A DNA stretch of 64,000 bases, from assembly GCF_003710825.1 (NCBI RefSeq), contig NZ_RHHQ01000008.1:620001-684000 (forward strand), in the 5' to 3' direction. This document shows, piece after piece, positions 17,304 through 26,120 of the stretch. The translations under genes were made by a program, and so were the position numbers. The notes beneath the pieces are model-generated. The model ran no database searches, had not been told where the DNA came from, and saw only the letters and a program-made list of their open reading frames with translations. This DNA is from Brevibacillus fluminis. Its GTDB lineage: Bacteria; Bacillota; Bacilli; Brevibacillales; Brevibacillaceae. Position 1 is the stretch's first letter; the number at the start of each line of letters is the position of its first letter.

Positions 17304-17500
17304 CGATGAGGTAGAGGTCGCGGCTTTTATCAGTATGTTGCACGAGGTCCAGAGAAAGATCAGAGACTGCAATAGAAAGGAAACGCCGCCGAAGTCTTGT
17401 TTGTCACTCTGGACAAGCGGGCTGGGGCTGTACTCGAAAGGGGCAGAACTGTCACGTTTGCTTTACGCCTGAAGCAAACGTGTTGTGCTATCTTCAGTGA
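17304..17500 (+). promoter_or_regulatory. Lysine riboswitch (L box) aptamer
   Basis: The leader has the conserved L-box landmarks in order: GAGGTAGAGGTCGCG at the P1/P2 start, CAGTATG, AGAGAAAGAT, GAAAGGAAACGCCGCCGAAG, GGGCTG, AACTGTCA and the closing GTGCTATCTTCA that re-pairs with the 5' strand. It resembles the B. subtilis lysC L box, and the downstream gene is a lysine permease. Lysine binding is expected to favour the terminator at 17524-17556 and so reduce lysP expression. The unusual feature is only its size: the whole leader from promoter to start codon is about 350 bases. Confidence 0.93.
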
Positions 17501-17523
17501 AGGTTTGGTGGGGATTTGTAACG

Positions 17524-17556
17524 ATACCGTTCTATCCTTTGATGACGGTATTTTTT
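17524..17556 (+). terminator. Riboswitch-controlled terminator (expression platform)
   Basis: ATACCGT (17524-17530) pairs with ACGGTAT (17545-17551), followed by six T, 60 bases before the lysP start codon. It lies directly 3' of the aptamer. Confidence 0.85.
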
Positions 17557-17615
17557 ATTGCTCCGGCCTCCTTCTCAGCAACAAAATCTATTTGAGAGGT
17601 TGTGACCGTACTCAC

Positions 17616-19094
17616 ATGGCAACACCGCAAGCACCACGACATACTACTGGCACCGCACCGCAGCTGAAACGCGGTCTGCAGGCGCGCCACCTGACGATGA
17701 TTTCGCTGGGAGGCTCCATCGGAACAGGCTTGTTTTTGGCAAGCGGCGCTTCCATTCACGATGCTGGACCGGGCGGCGCGCTCGTCGCATATCTGGCCAT
17801 CAGCATCATGGTTTACTTTTTGATGACGAGCTTGGGCGAAATGGCGACCTTTATGCCAGTAGCCGGCTCCTTCTCCACCTATGCCACCAAATTCGTCGAT
17901 CCGTCGCTCGGATTTGCACTCGGCTGGAATTATTGGTACAACTGGGCGATTACGATCGCCGTCGAAATATCAGCAGGCGCACTTATTATGAAATTTTGGT
18001 TTCCATCTGTCCCCTCACTCGTCTGGAGCGCTTTGTTTTTGCTTCTGATGTTTGCTTTGAACTACATGTCTGTCAAGGCGTACGGCGAGGCCGAATATTG
18101 GTTTGCCCTGATTAAAGTGGTTACTGTCATTGTCTTTATCGTACTGGGCTTGCTGATGATTTTCGGCATCATGGGCGGCGAAGCAGTAGGGTTCAAAAAC
18201 TTCACCGTTGGCGATGCACCGTTCAACGGCGGCTTTATGGCGATTCTTGGCATCTTTATGGTGGCAGGCTTCTCGTTCCAAGGAACTGAGCTTGTCGGGA
18301 TCGCCGCAGGGGAAAGTGAAAATCCGCGCCAAAACGTGCCGAAAGCGATTCGCCAAATCTTTTGGCGCATCTTGCTCTTCTATATTCTCGCCATTCTCGT
18401 AATTGGTCTCCTGATTCCGTATACGACGGAAAACCTGGTGAATGGAAATATTGAAGACGTGGCGATGAGTCCGTTCACGCTTGTCTTCCAGAAAGCCGGA
18501 CTCGCGTTCGCCGCTTCCGCTATGAACGCGGTCATTCTTACCTCCGTCCTGTCGGCAGGGAACTCGGGCATGTACGCATCGACTCGCATGCTGTTCGAAC
18601 TGGCCAAAGACGGCAAGGCACCGAAATGGTTCATGAAGCTGAACCGCGGCGGTGTTCCGATCAACGCGCTTCTCGTCACCACCGTAATCGGCATGGCAGC
18701 ATTTCTCGCTTCCTTGTTCGGTGACGGCACAGTTTACATCTGGCTCTTGAATGCATCTGGTATGTCCGGCTTCATCGCTTGGCTCGGCATCGCGGTCAGC
18801 CACTACCGGTTCCGCAAGGCATATCAGCTGCAAGGACGCAACCTGTCGGCGCTGCCATACCGGGCGAAATGGTTCCCGTTCGGACCGATCTTTGCGTTTA
18901 TCGTCTGCTGCATCGTCATCATCGGCCAAAACTACACCGCCTTTACCGGCAGTGAAATCGACTGGAACGGCATCCTGGTTTCCTATATCGGACTTCCGCT
19001 GTTCCTCTTGACCTGGTTGATTTACAAATGGGTGAAAAAGACGAAAGTGGTCCGATTGGAAGACTGCGAATTTCGCGAATGGAATAACGATTAA
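17616..19094 (+). CDS. lysP: Lysine-specific permease
   Basis: APC-family proton-coupled lysine importer of 492 residues with 12 membrane helices. It matches LysP nearly throughout, e.g. LKRGLQARHLTMISLGGSIG, GPGGALVAYL, YFLMTSLGEMA, GFSFQGTELVGIAAGESENP and SAGNSGMYASTRMLFELAKDG. The frame continues upstream across the riboswitch, which cannot be coding; the first methionine after the terminator, ATG 17616, gives the family N terminus. Its ribosome binding site is weak: GAGAGG lies about 16 bases away. Expression is controlled by the lysine riboswitch. Single-gene unit with its own terminator. Confidence 0.94.
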   Translation: MATPQAPRHTTGTAPQLKRGLQARHLTMISLGGSIGTGLFLASGASIHDAGPGGALVAYLAISIMVYFLMTSLGEMATFMPVAGSFSTYATKFVDPSLGFALGWNYWYNWAITIAVEISAGALIMKFWFPSVPSLVWSALFLLLMFALNYMSVKAYGEAEYWFALIKVVTVIVFIVLGLLMIFGIMGGEAVGFKNFTVGDAPFNGGFMAILGIFMVAGFSFQGTELVGIAAGESENPRQNVPKAIRQIFWRILLFYILAILVIGLLIPYTTENLVNGNIEDVAMSPFTLVFQKAGLAFAASAMNAVILTSVLSAGNSGMYASTRMLFELAKDGKAPKWFMKLNRGGVPINALLVTTVIGMAAFLASLFGDGTVYIWLLNASGMSGFIAWLGIAVSHYRFRKAYQLQGRNLSALPYRAKWFPFGPIFAFIVCCIVIIGQNYTAFTGSEIDWNGILVSYIGLPLFLLTWLIYKWVKKTKVVRLEDCEFREWNND

Positions 19095-19102
19095 AATGAA
19101 AG

Positions 19103-19132
19103 AAGACGACCTGCCAAAAGGTCGTCTTTTTT
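19103..19132 (+). terminator. Intrinsic terminator of lysP
   Basis: AAGACGACCT (19103-19112) and AGGTCGTCTT (19119-19128) with a 6-base loop, followed by six T. Confidence 0.9.
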
Positions 19133-19169
19133 GTATAGGAGCGTCATTGGCCCTGCTTTTATCCATTTT

Positions 19170-20546
19170 CTACGTGCGTGCTTCTGATTTGAGCGCGTGT
19201 GGCTTGTAACGGAGGATGGCAAACAAATGCGGCAGCTCTTCATACGGGAGCGGCTTGCTCACCAGGCTTCCTTGCATGTAATCACAGCCGAGCGCGCGCA
19301 AATAATGGAGCTGCTCGTACGTTTCCACACCAGCGGCCGTCACGGGCAACCCGAGCTTGTGCCCCAGTGTGATCAGCGACTGGATGATCGTGTTGCCAGT
19401 TTTGTCTGCTCCGATCTCCCCAATGAAAAGCGGATCGATTTTGAGCCGATGAATAGGTAGCTGCTTCAATGAATGAAGCGATGCATACCCTTTGCCAAAA
19501 TCGGCTAGACAAAGCGTCACGCCTATCGCCCGCAGCTCCTCCCCCAGCTCGTTGTGTACATCTCCGCCCGTGCACAGCTCATGCTCTCTCACTTCCAACA
19601 CAAGTGAATCGGGCGTCATCCCGGTTGCCCGCAGTACACGTTTCACTTCTTCCCAAAAGGCCGGCTGCTTGAGTGATTTGAGCGAGATTGGGATTGCGAT
19701 GACAGAGTGCGGAAGATGCAGCTTCTGGATCTCTCTGTTTTTTTCACATGCCTCTTTGAGCATCCACTCCTCAATCTCCCACATCAACCCGGCATCGGCT
19801 GCAATCAGGAGAAGCTCATCTGCCAAAACCGTGCCTGCCTCCGGGTGCTCCCACCGGATCGATGCTGCAAAGCCACGGATGTCTCCGCCAGGCAACGCAA
19901 ATTGCGGCTGAAAGGATAAGACAAATTCGTTCCGCTGCAAGGCACCGTCGATGTGTTCCTCCAGCATGGCTCTGCGCTTGACCGCCTGGTTCATTTCCTG
20001 CGAGTAGTGCAACGCATGATTTCTCCCCGTTTCTTTCGCCTGCAGCAATGCCGTGTCCGCATTCTTCAATAGCTCGATGCTGTTGTCGCCATTGTATGGA
20101 TAAAGCGCTGTTCCCGCGCTGAACGTCACTTTCACCGGTATTCCTTTGACGAAAAATCCTTTTGAAAAAAGCCCGTAAATGCGCTCCACCAGTCGGGCCA
20201 GCTCGTTTTTGCTCGCGACATCTTCAAAAATGATGCCGAATCGGTCCGCTCGGATTCGGCTAACCGTTCCTGCCTCTTTTACATATCGCTGTAAGGTATA
20301 GCTGATTTTGCGCAGCAACTCATCTCCAAACAAGCTGCCTCTCGCTTCGTTGATACGTTCAAAATGGTCCAAATCGAGCATGACGACAGCAATGCCCGCA
20401 TCTTTTCGCCTTGCTTTATAAACCAGTTTGTTCAACTGCTTGACCAGCCGGGTGCGGTTCGGCAATCCCGTCAAAGAATCGCACTGTCCTACGACCTGAC
20501 AGACTACATACAAAATGACACCTATTACAAGAATGCTCTCGATCAT
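19170..20546 (-). CDS. GGDEF-EAL protein with both active sites degenerate
   Basis: Membrane-anchored c-di-GMP family protein of 458 residues: one N-terminal helix (about 3-20), GGDEF-like domain (about 22-180, beginning with CDSLTGLPNRTRL) and EAL-like domain (about 200-445). The GGDEF signature reads RADRF and the EAL signature reads AAS in GFAASIRW. The metal-binding DDFG is ADFG and the Asn of SVNLS is missing (IPISL), although VLEV, LKID and AGVE remain. Neither cyclase nor phosphodiesterase activity is expected; such proteins usually act as c-di-GMP receptors or protein-interaction partners. GGGGG precedes the ATG by 7 bases. Monocistronic. A second GGDEF-EAL protein with intact signatures is at 46555-49218. 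Confidence 0.88.
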   Translation of the reverse strand: MIESILVIGVILYVVCQVVGQCDSLTGLPNRTRLVKQLNKLVYKARRKDAGIAVVMLDLDHFERINEARGSLFGDELLRKISYTLQRYVKEAGTVSRIRADRFGIIFEDVASKNELARLVERIYGLFSKGFFVKGIPVKVTFSAGTALYPYNGDNSIELLKNADTALLQAKETGRNHALHYSQEMNQAVKRRAMLEEHIDGALQRNEFVLSFQPQFALPGGDIRGFAASIRWEHPEAGTVLADELLLIAADAGLMWEIEEWMLKEACEKNREIQKLHLPHSVIAIPISLKSLKQPAFWEEVKRVLRATGMTPDSLVLEVREHELCTGGDVHNELGEELRAIGVTLCLADFGKGYASLHSLKQLPIHRLKIDPLFIGEIGADKTGNTIIQSLITLGHKLGLPVTAAGVETYEQLHYLRALGCDYMQGSLVSKPLPYEELPHLFAILRYKPHALKSEART

Positions 20547-20755
20547 TGTTGCGCCCCCTGAACATATAACTCCCGGCTATCATTATGCATAAGAGGCATT
20601 AGAAAAGTTCTGTTAAGAATGTGAGGAATCTATGAAGTTCCTTAACATTTTCCCCGCATATAGGAAAGCGTTTTTGTCCCTCAAATTTTACAATGGGGTC
20701 CGCTGTCTTATGCTATGCTGATGATAGATATGATCATTGGACAGTAGGATGGCTA

Positions 20756-21151
20756 ATGTCCGAAACGATGCTTGCCCTCATTCTCAAACGACTTGAAGTG
20801 CTGGATGAGCTAAAACAGATCGTCTTCTCACTGCGAGATGGTCAGGAAGAGATTCGAGCGGAAATGGAAGGCCTAGCTGTATCACTTTCGGTAGGGGAAA
20901 TCGCGGGGAGAGTGACCGCGATCGAGAGTGAGATGCGTGTGATGAAAGCAGATATTGCCGAGCTGAGAACCGATGTCGCGCAGCTCAAACAAGATGTCTC
21001 TAACTTGAAAAACGAAGTTGCCGAGCTCAAACAAGACGTCGCCGAGCTGAAAAACGGTCAGCTTCGGCAGAACGACATGCTCGCTACCCTCTCCTATCGT
21101 ACCCTCGATCATGAAACGCAGCTCCGCAATCTACGCCGAACCGCAAACTAA
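20756..21151 (+). CDS. Small coiled-coil protein of unknown function
   Basis: Soluble protein of 131 residues, almost entirely alpha-helical. Residues about 50-105 form a regular heptad and 11-residue pattern (ELRTDVAQLKQDV, then NLKNEVAELKQDVAELKNG), so a parallel coiled coil is likely. There is no signal peptide or catalytic motif. The frame opens 63 bases earlier, but the ATG at 20756 follows TAGGAT at 6 bases and removes a non-conserved extension. Similar short coiled-coil proteins are frequent in Bacilli and remain without function. It is convergent with pstB and shares its terminator. Confidence 0.7.
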   Translation: MSETMLALILKRLEVLDELKQIVFSLRDGQEEIRAEMEGLAVSLSVGEIAGRVTAIESEMRVMKADIAELRTDVAQLKQDVSNLKNEVAELKQDVAELKNGQLRQNDMLATLSYRTLDHETQLRNLRRTAN

Positions 21152-21170
21152 ACCGTTCATTACGAGCAAT

Positions 21171-21222
21171 AAAAAAACAGCGCAGCCATCATCGCAAACT
21201 CCCGATGACCACTGCGCTTTTG
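21171..21222. terminator. Bidirectional terminator between the coiled-coil gene and pstB
   Basis: AGCGCAG (21179-21185) pairs with CTGCGCT (21212-21218), with an inner ATCATCG / CGATGA stem. The minus strand ends in seven T (end of the pst operon), the plus strand in four. Confidence 0.85.
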
Positions 21223-21223
21223 C

Positions 21224-21976
21224 TTATCCGAATCGACCAGAAATATAATCTTCCGTACGCTTGTCGACTGGGTTTTGATAGATGCTGGAGGTCCGGTCAT
21301 ATTCGACCAGTTCACCATTTAAAAAGAAACCGGTGGATTGTGAGATGCGCGCCGCCTGCTGCATGTTATGCGTAACGATCACGATCGTATACGACTTTTG
21401 CAATTCACCGAGCAGCTCCTCAATTTTGGCTGTCGAAATCGGGTCCAGAGCGGACGTCGGTTCATCCATCAGCAAAATTTCCGGATTGATCGACAAAGCT
21501 CTGGCGATACACAGCCGCTGTTGCTGCCCGCCCGATAAGCCATACGCCGGTTTTTTCAGCATATCTTTTACTTCATCCCACAACGCGCCTTTTTTCAGGC
21601 TGGTCTCAACGATTTCATCGAGTGTGGAACGCTTCGTGATCCCATGCAACCGTGGCCCGTACGCCACGTTATCATAGATGCTTTTCGGAAATGGATTGGG
21701 CTGCTGGAACACCATGCCCACATTTCTCCGCAGCAGCTCTGTGCCGATCTCGGTTTGGTAAATATCCACACCAGAAATTTTCACCTGACCGCTGATCGTG
21801 ACCCCGGCGATCATGTCGTTCATCCGGTTCAACGTCCGTAAATATGTCGACTTTCCGCACCCTGACGGCCCGATCAAGGCCACAATGCTCCGCTCCTCGA
21901 TGTCCATCCGGATTTTTTTCAACGCATGATGCTTTCCATAATGTAAGTCCAAATCTCTCACTTCAATGATTGGCAC
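21224..21976 (-). CDS. pstB: Phosphate ABC transporter ATP-binding protein
   Basis: ATPase of the high-affinity PstSCAB phosphate importer, 250 residues. Walker A is GPSGCGKST, the ABC signature [15 protein letters not shown], Walker [14 protein letters not shown], and the H-loop VTHNM; the PstB-typical TLNRMNDMI and [15 protein letters not shown] are present. The start is uncertain. GTG 21976 lies 13 bases after AAGGAG, while an in-frame TTG at 21985 lies only 4 bases after it. Last gene of the operon, 15 bp after pstA. Confidence 0.95.
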   Translation of the reverse strand: MPIIEVRDLDLHYGKHHALKKIRMDIEERSIVALIGPSGCGKSTYLRTLNRMNDMIAGVTISGQVKISGVDIYQTEIGTELLRRNVGMVFQQPNPFPKSIYDNVAYGPRLHGITKRSTLDEIVETSLKKGALWDEVKDMLKKPAYGLSGGQQQRLCIARALSINPEILLMDEPTSALDPISTAKIEELLGELQKSYTIVIVTHNMQQAARISQSTGFFLNGELVEYDRTSSIYQNPVDKRTEDYISGRFG

Positions 21977-21991
21977 AGTACAAGTCGCTCC

Positions 21992-22876
21992 TTAGCGCAT
22001 TTTGAATTTGCGTTCACTGATCCATACCGGAATTCGCAAAAGGAAATTGAGCAGCAGCACGACAAACACCAGGACTGCTGCCGATTTGTCCGCGATTTCC
22101 CGCGCGTCCTCGACGATCGCTTCCGATTGGACATACCACAGGTGGACCGCCAGTGTTTCCCCGGGCGAGAACAGGGAGAAATCCCACATCGCCCCGGATG
22201 TCGTCGTTCCCGCTGTCAAGATGATCACAGCAGACTCCCCGTACGCTCGACCGGCCACAAGGGAAATCCCCGTGATGATGCCGCTCAGCGCCGCTGGCAG
22301 AACGACCGTGCGGATGCACTGAAATTTGGTCGCTCCCATCGCATAGGAAGCCTCACGCAGTTCTTTCGGCACCGCGCGGATCGATTCTTCTGTCACCCGC
22401 GTTAGCACGGGCAAATTGAGAAACGCCAAGCTTACAGCACCGCCGATGATGGTGAGGCCGACCTGAAAATAACCAACGAACAGCGCCAAGCCGAACAAGC
22501 CGAAGACGATCGACGGTACCGATGCGAGGCTTTCCACGCACATGCGAATGAAGCCCGTGAACCGATTGGAAGGCGCGTATTCCGCCAAGTAAATCCCCGC
22601 CCCGATGCCGATCGGCAGCGAGCACAGCAAGGATAGCGCCAAGACATAAAAAGAGTTGAACAAGACAGGTCCGATACCGCCGCCTGCATCAATCTCTTCC
22701 GGCAGCTTGATCAAGAAATCCCACGTGATTGTGGGCAAGCCTTTGCTCAAAATCGTATAAAGCAGCCAACCGACCAGCGTGATTGCCCCGATCCCCATCG
22801 CCCAGAACAAAATGGTCGCTATGCGGTCAAGAAAGCGGGAAAAGCCGTTTTTGCGAGAAAGCACTTGTTTGCTCAT
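21992..22876 (-). CDS. pstA: Phosphate ABC transporter permease
   Basis: Inner permease subunit of the phosphate importer, 294 residues with six predicted membrane helices. The EAA-type loop that contacts PstB reads EESIRAVPKELREASYAMGATKF in the usual place, and the family segment GIGAGIYLAEYAP is present. The start codon lies directly next to the pstC stop (TAAATG), with AAAGGAGAG inside the pstC 3' end, so the two are translationally coupled. Confidence 0.95.
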   Translation of the reverse strand: MSKQVLSRKNGFSRFLDRIATILFWAMGIGAITLVGWLLYTILSKGLPTITWDFLIKLPEEIDAGGGIGPVLFNSFYVLALSLLCSLPIGIGAGIYLAEYAPSNRFTGFIRMCVESLASVPSIVFGLFGLALFVGYFQVGLTIIGGAVSLAFLNLPVLTRVTEESIRAVPKELREASYAMGATKFQCIRTVVLPAALSGIITGISLVAGRAYGESAVIILTAGTTTSGAMWDFSLFSPGETLAVHLWYVQSEAIVEDAREIADKSAAVLVFVVLLLNFLLRIPVWISERKFKMR

Positions 22877-23833
22877 TTACGCAGTCTCTCCTTTAGGGCG
22901 AATCAGACGAATGATGGCAATCAACACGAGAGAAAGGAACAAGAGCAAAAAGGCCATCATGTACAACGAATAGTTCCACGTGGAATCAAACGGTACATTG
23001 GAAATCTGCATGACAATGTTGCTCGTCAAAACCGATGTAGGCACAAACAAACCCGTCGCCAGCTGCGCCGTATTGCCGATGACCATGACCACAGCCATCG
23101 TCTCGCCCAGCGCGCGCGCCATCCCCAAGATGATTGCTGTTACAATCCCTTTTCGCGCCGCCGGCAAGACGACACCAAAAATCATTTGCGTGCGCGTTGC
23201 GCCAAGCGCATAGGCTGCGTGGCGATATTTCCCGGGAACGAAGCTGATTGAATCGTCGCTAATCCGCGTGATCGTGGGCAAAACCATGATCGCCAAAACG
23301 AGCGCTGCTGCCAAAATCCCGTCCCCCATCTCTTGCCCCGTCACTTCACGGATGAACGGAATCAAGACGGTCAATCCCAAATAGCCATATACGACCGACG
23401 GAATCCCGACCAACAGATCGAGTACGGGACGCAGAATGCGTTTGACCCAGGTCGGTGCGATTTCCGACAAAAAGATGGCGATCCCGAGCGATAGCGGCGT
23501 CGCGATCAATAAGGTCAGTGCCGTCAGCACCAACGTGCCGAAAATGAAAAGAAATGCACCGAACTGATTGTTTTCCGGCACCCATTCGGCCGAAAACAAA
23601 AAGGTCGTGAGCGGTACTTCCTGAAAGGTGAGAAATCCTGTTTTGCCGACGAAATAAATGATTGTAAAAAGCGTGACGCAAAGGATGAATCCGCTCCCCA
23701 GGCAAAAGAGCTTAAACAGCTGATCCGAAATGCGGGCGCGGACGGTGCGGTCCAACCACGACGTCTTCTTGCCCTGCTCTAAAGAAAAGGACGATCGCGG
23801 GTTCACCGACGCTTTTTCAACTACTTTCTCCAT
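22877..23833 (-). CDS. pstC: Phosphate ABC transporter permease
   Basis: Second permease subunit of the Pst importer, 318 residues with six membrane helices after a soluble N-terminal stretch of about 40 residues. The cytoplasmic coupling loop SISFVPGKYRHAAYALGATR and the segment LSLGIAIFLSEIAP are PstC-typical. AGGAGG precedes the ATG. It is separated from pstS by 114 bases that contain a hairpin, which probably sets its level below that of pstS. Confidence 0.95.
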   Translation of the reverse strand: MEKVVEKASVNPRSSFSLEQGKKTSWLDRTVRARISDQLFKLFCLGSGFILCVTLFTIIYFVGKTGFLTFQEVPLTTFLFSAEWVPENNQFGAFLFIFGTLVLTALTLLIATPLSLGIAIFLSEIAPTWVKRILRPVLDLLVGIPSVVYGYLGLTVLIPFIREVTGQEMGDGILAAALVLAIMVLPTITRISDDSISFVPGKYRHAAYALGATRTQMIFGVVLPAARKGIVTAIILGMARALGETMAVVMVIGNTAQLATGLFVPTSVLTSNIVMQISNVPFDSTWNYSLYMMAFLLLFLSLVLIAIIRLIRPKGETA

Positions 23834-23885
23834 AACCCCTACCTCCTGCTATGTAACCACGCGGGTGACCGCTTGACTTAGAAAC

Positions 23886-23920
23886 GCGATCAGCCCCATG
23901 TGCACTACAGGGGCTGATCG
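23886..23920 (-). terminator. Intercistronic hairpin between pstS and pstC
   Basis: CGATCAGCCCC (23888-23898) and GGGGCTGATCG (23910-23920) form an 11-bp perfect stem without a long T-run. A stable stem without T-run at this place usually protects the upstream messenger or lets only part of the polymerases through, giving more PstS than permease. Confidence 0.7.
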
Positions 23921-23947
23921 TGAACAATCGCTTGCATCGATTTTTGC

Positions 23948-24808
23948 TTATTTCATGCTGGCAATCGGGATGAATTTCATTTTTTTCAAAGAACCTTGTT
24001 GGAAAGCAGCGCTTTGTACGTAATCAATAAATGCTTTTGTGGCACCTGTTGGCTGGCCTTTTGTCATGTAGTAGCCGTAAGCCCAGATTGGGTATTTTTT
24101 GTTGATAACGTTATCGACGGTTGGATCAATGCCGTTGAATTTCAGTGCTTTTACATCTGCCTTTACATACACCAGGTCGATATAGCCAATTGCGTTTGGT
24201 GTTGTGCTGACCGCTGTGAACATGTCACCACTGGATTTCACTTCTTTGTAGTTCGCACCGCTCTTCATGAATTCTTTGTTGTTCAGCGCTTTGATTTGGT
24301 AGTTAACGCGTGTGCCGGAACCGAAAGCGCGGTTCACAACGATGATCGGTGCATTGGCGCCGCCAACGTCTTTCCAGTTGGTGATTTTGCCGGAGTAGAT
24401 GCCTTGGAGCTGCTCGCTGGTCAGGTTGCTGACCGATACGTTTTTATTTACGATCGTAGCAAATGGGATAACTGCTACTTTGTGGGCAACCAACCCAGGA
24501 AACTTTTTGAAGCCAGGTACATCTGTCGACGCATCCCAGTCGCACGCGCCGATGTCTGCGATGCCTTTTTGCACGGATTGTGGGCCTGTTACCGAACCTG
24601 CGCCGGAAGCCGGAACCGAAACAGCTGGATTGAGCTTTTTGAATTCAAGCGCCGCCTGTTTGGTCAAGGGCAAGAGAGCTGTAGAACCAGCAACAACTAC
24701 TTTGCCTGTAGCAGCCGCGTTCGCTTCAGTTGGAGCCAAACCGCCTGCAGAACCGATTAACAGGGCTGCCGTAACAGCCAAAAACGTAAGCTTTTTAAAC
24801 ATTTTCAT
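23948..24808 (-). CDS. pstS: Phosphate-binding protein PstS-like, secreted rather than lipid-anchored
   Basis: Phosphate-binding protein of 286 residues. Phosphate-contact segments are visible: AGSTALLPL, GAGSVTGPQSV, IGACDWDAS, FGSGTR and IGYIDLVYVK. The N terminus has a lysine-rich start, a hydrophobic core and an AxA cleavage site near ANAAA, but no cysteine and hence no lipobox. PstS proteins of Gram-positive bacteria are normally lipoproteins, so this one is either released, held in the wall by charge, or retained in another way. ATG 24808 with GGGAG 10 bases upstream. Second gene of the operon, after the secreted beta-propeller. Confidence 0.92.
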   Translation of the reverse strand: MKMFKKLTFLAVTAALLIGSAGGLAPTEANAAATGKVVVAGSTALLPLTKQAALEFKKLNPAVSVPASGAGSVTGPQSVQKGIADIGACDWDASTDVPGFKKFPGLVAHKVAVIPFATIVNKNVSVSNLTSEQLQGIYSGKITNWKDVGGANAPIIVVNRAFGSGTRVNYQIKALNNKEFMKSGANYKEVKSSGDMFTAVSTTPNAIGYIDLVYVKADVKALKFNGIDPTVDNVINKKYPIWAYGYYMTKGQPTGATKAFIDYVQSAAFQQGSLKKMKFIPIASMK

Positions 24809-24836
24809 GGAATAATAACTCCCTTTCTCACACCTA

Positions 24837-25985
24837 TTATTTCGTTACGTCAACAAATTTGCCGCCAGACAAGACTGCAACTTTTTCCCCTGTTGCGGTT
24901 GCTTGCGTTACCGCGATTTGCTTGGCATCCGCAGAAACAACAACCTGGATCGTTGCATCCGGTACATCCCATTTCTTCACTTTTACGCCGCTTGCGCCAT
25001 CCACTTGGTACACTGCTTTTTTGCCCGCTTTATCGGCAGCCAGTACAAACAGGTGGCCATCTGGCGTTCCGATGTTTTGCAGCACGTTTAAGTCAGTCAA
25101 AAGGTCTTTTGTTTCTTTTCCGTCCAATGTGACCAATTTCAGTACAGAAGGCTGGTTTTCTTTTTCCATATCTGCGCTGACATAAGCAACGCGCCCGTTG
25201 TGCAGCAGCGTGACGAACGATTTGTTATCGGATTTGCTTGTCAGCTGTAACGCTTTGCCATCCTTAACCGTCGTATCAAATACGAAGAGCTGCGGCTCCG
25301 TTCCGTCGAGATTCAGTTCCACTTTCGCCTGTTCAACGGATTCCACATTGTTTTCCTTGACCGAATCAGCCGTCAACATGCCATCTTTCTCAACGACGTA
25401 CACCAATTTGCTGCCATCCTCGGAAACCTGCAGATCGGATTTGTAATTGACTTTGTCATCAAGCACGGCGCTCACTTTTCCGTCGGCAACCGTCAACTGC
25501 GCGATTACGTTCGCTTTATCCCCTTGGATAAAGTAGAGCTTGCTTCCGTCCTTGGACCATTGCAGATCAGCCTTGTAGCTCTTGTCCTCGCTTGCTTGCT
25601 TTGCAGTGTGAGTCGCCAAATCGACGATGAACACCAGATTGGCGTCATTGGTATACGCCGCGTATTTTCCGTCTGGGGAAACCACCAGATCAGCTGCATC
25701 GCTTGTGCCGCCAACGACCGGTGTGTATGTACCTGCTGGAACTTGGACCGTGAAGTCCTGCTTGCTCTCTTCGGTGATGTGTGTGACCAGAAGTGTGCTC
25801 GCGCCGATCCAGCGCGGCGTACTGCTGAAGCCTGCTAGCACATTGACAGGCGCAGCAGCTACTGTTTTCACGTTGACAGCTGCTGGCTTGGCCGCTTCGG
25901 CAGCATGAACCAATCCCGGGGTGACAACTGGCAAGGAGACTGCCAGCGCAGACGTAAGAATGACACCAGTGACAAAACGTTTCAT
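24837..25985 (-). CDS. Secreted TolB-like beta-propeller protein, first gene of the pst operon
   Basis: Exported protein of 382 residues with a signal peptide (cleavage near VHAAEA) and repeated WD40-like/TolB-like blades: LVVSPDGKYAAYTND, LQWSKDGSKLYFIQGD, LQVSEDGSKLVYVVE, then more divergent copies, consistent with a six- or seven-bladed propeller. No lipobox, membrane helix or enzymatic motif is seen. It lies directly behind the Pho-box-like promoter and 28 bp ahead of pstS, so it should be made under phosphate starvation. A role in capturing or presenting phosphate compounds, or in holding the unanchored PstS, is inference from position only. Confidence 0.8.
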   Translation of the reverse strand: MKRFVTGVILTSALAVSLPVVTPGLVHAAEAAKPAAVNVKTVAAAPVNVLAGFSSTPRWIGASTLLVTHITEESKQDFTVQVPAGTYTPVVGGTSDAADLVVSPDGKYAAYTNDANLVFIVDLATHTAKQASEDKSYKADLQWSKDGSKLYFIQGDKANVIAQLTVADGKVSAVLDDKVNYKSDLQVSEDGSKLVYVVEKDGMLTADSVKENNVESVEQAKVELNLDGTEPQLFVFDTTVKDGKALQLTSKSDNKSFVTLLHNGRVAYVSADMEKENQPSVLKLVTLDGKETKDLLTDLNVLQNIGTPDGHLFVLAADKAGKKAVYQVDGASGVKVKKWDVPDATIQVVVSADAKQIAVTQATATGEKVAVLSGGKFVDVTK

Positions 25986-26042
25986 CGATTCTCCTCCATA
26001 TGAACAAGCATCATGATTCCATGGCTTTACTGTACAGGGCGA

Positions 26043-26092
26043 ATATTAATGAAAATATTGGTATTTGTTAACAATTGTTAGAATTGTGTAAA
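26043..26092 (-). promoter_or_regulatory. Pho-box-like promoter of the propeller - pstSCAB operon
   Basis: On the minus strand TTTACA (26087-26092), CTAACA (26076-26081) and TTAACA (26066-26071) form direct repeats at 11- and 10-base steps, as in the TT(A/C/T)A(C/T)A repeats bound by PhoP of Bacillus. TAATAT (26043-26048) follows the last repeat at 17 bases as -10. There is no good -35 box, as expected for an activator-dependent promoter. Confidence 0.78.
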
Positions 26093-26120
26093 TCATTTAT
26101 TGGAAAATACTGCACTTTCT

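Noticed and set aside
17397..17615. N-terminal extension of lysP by 73 residues
   Set aside because: The bases form the lysine riboswitch and its terminator.
18015..19166. 383-codon open frame on the minus strand
   Set aside because: It lies fully antisense to lysP, has a composition typical of a shadow frame (many Arg/Gln/His and no family features), and lacks a ribosome binding site.
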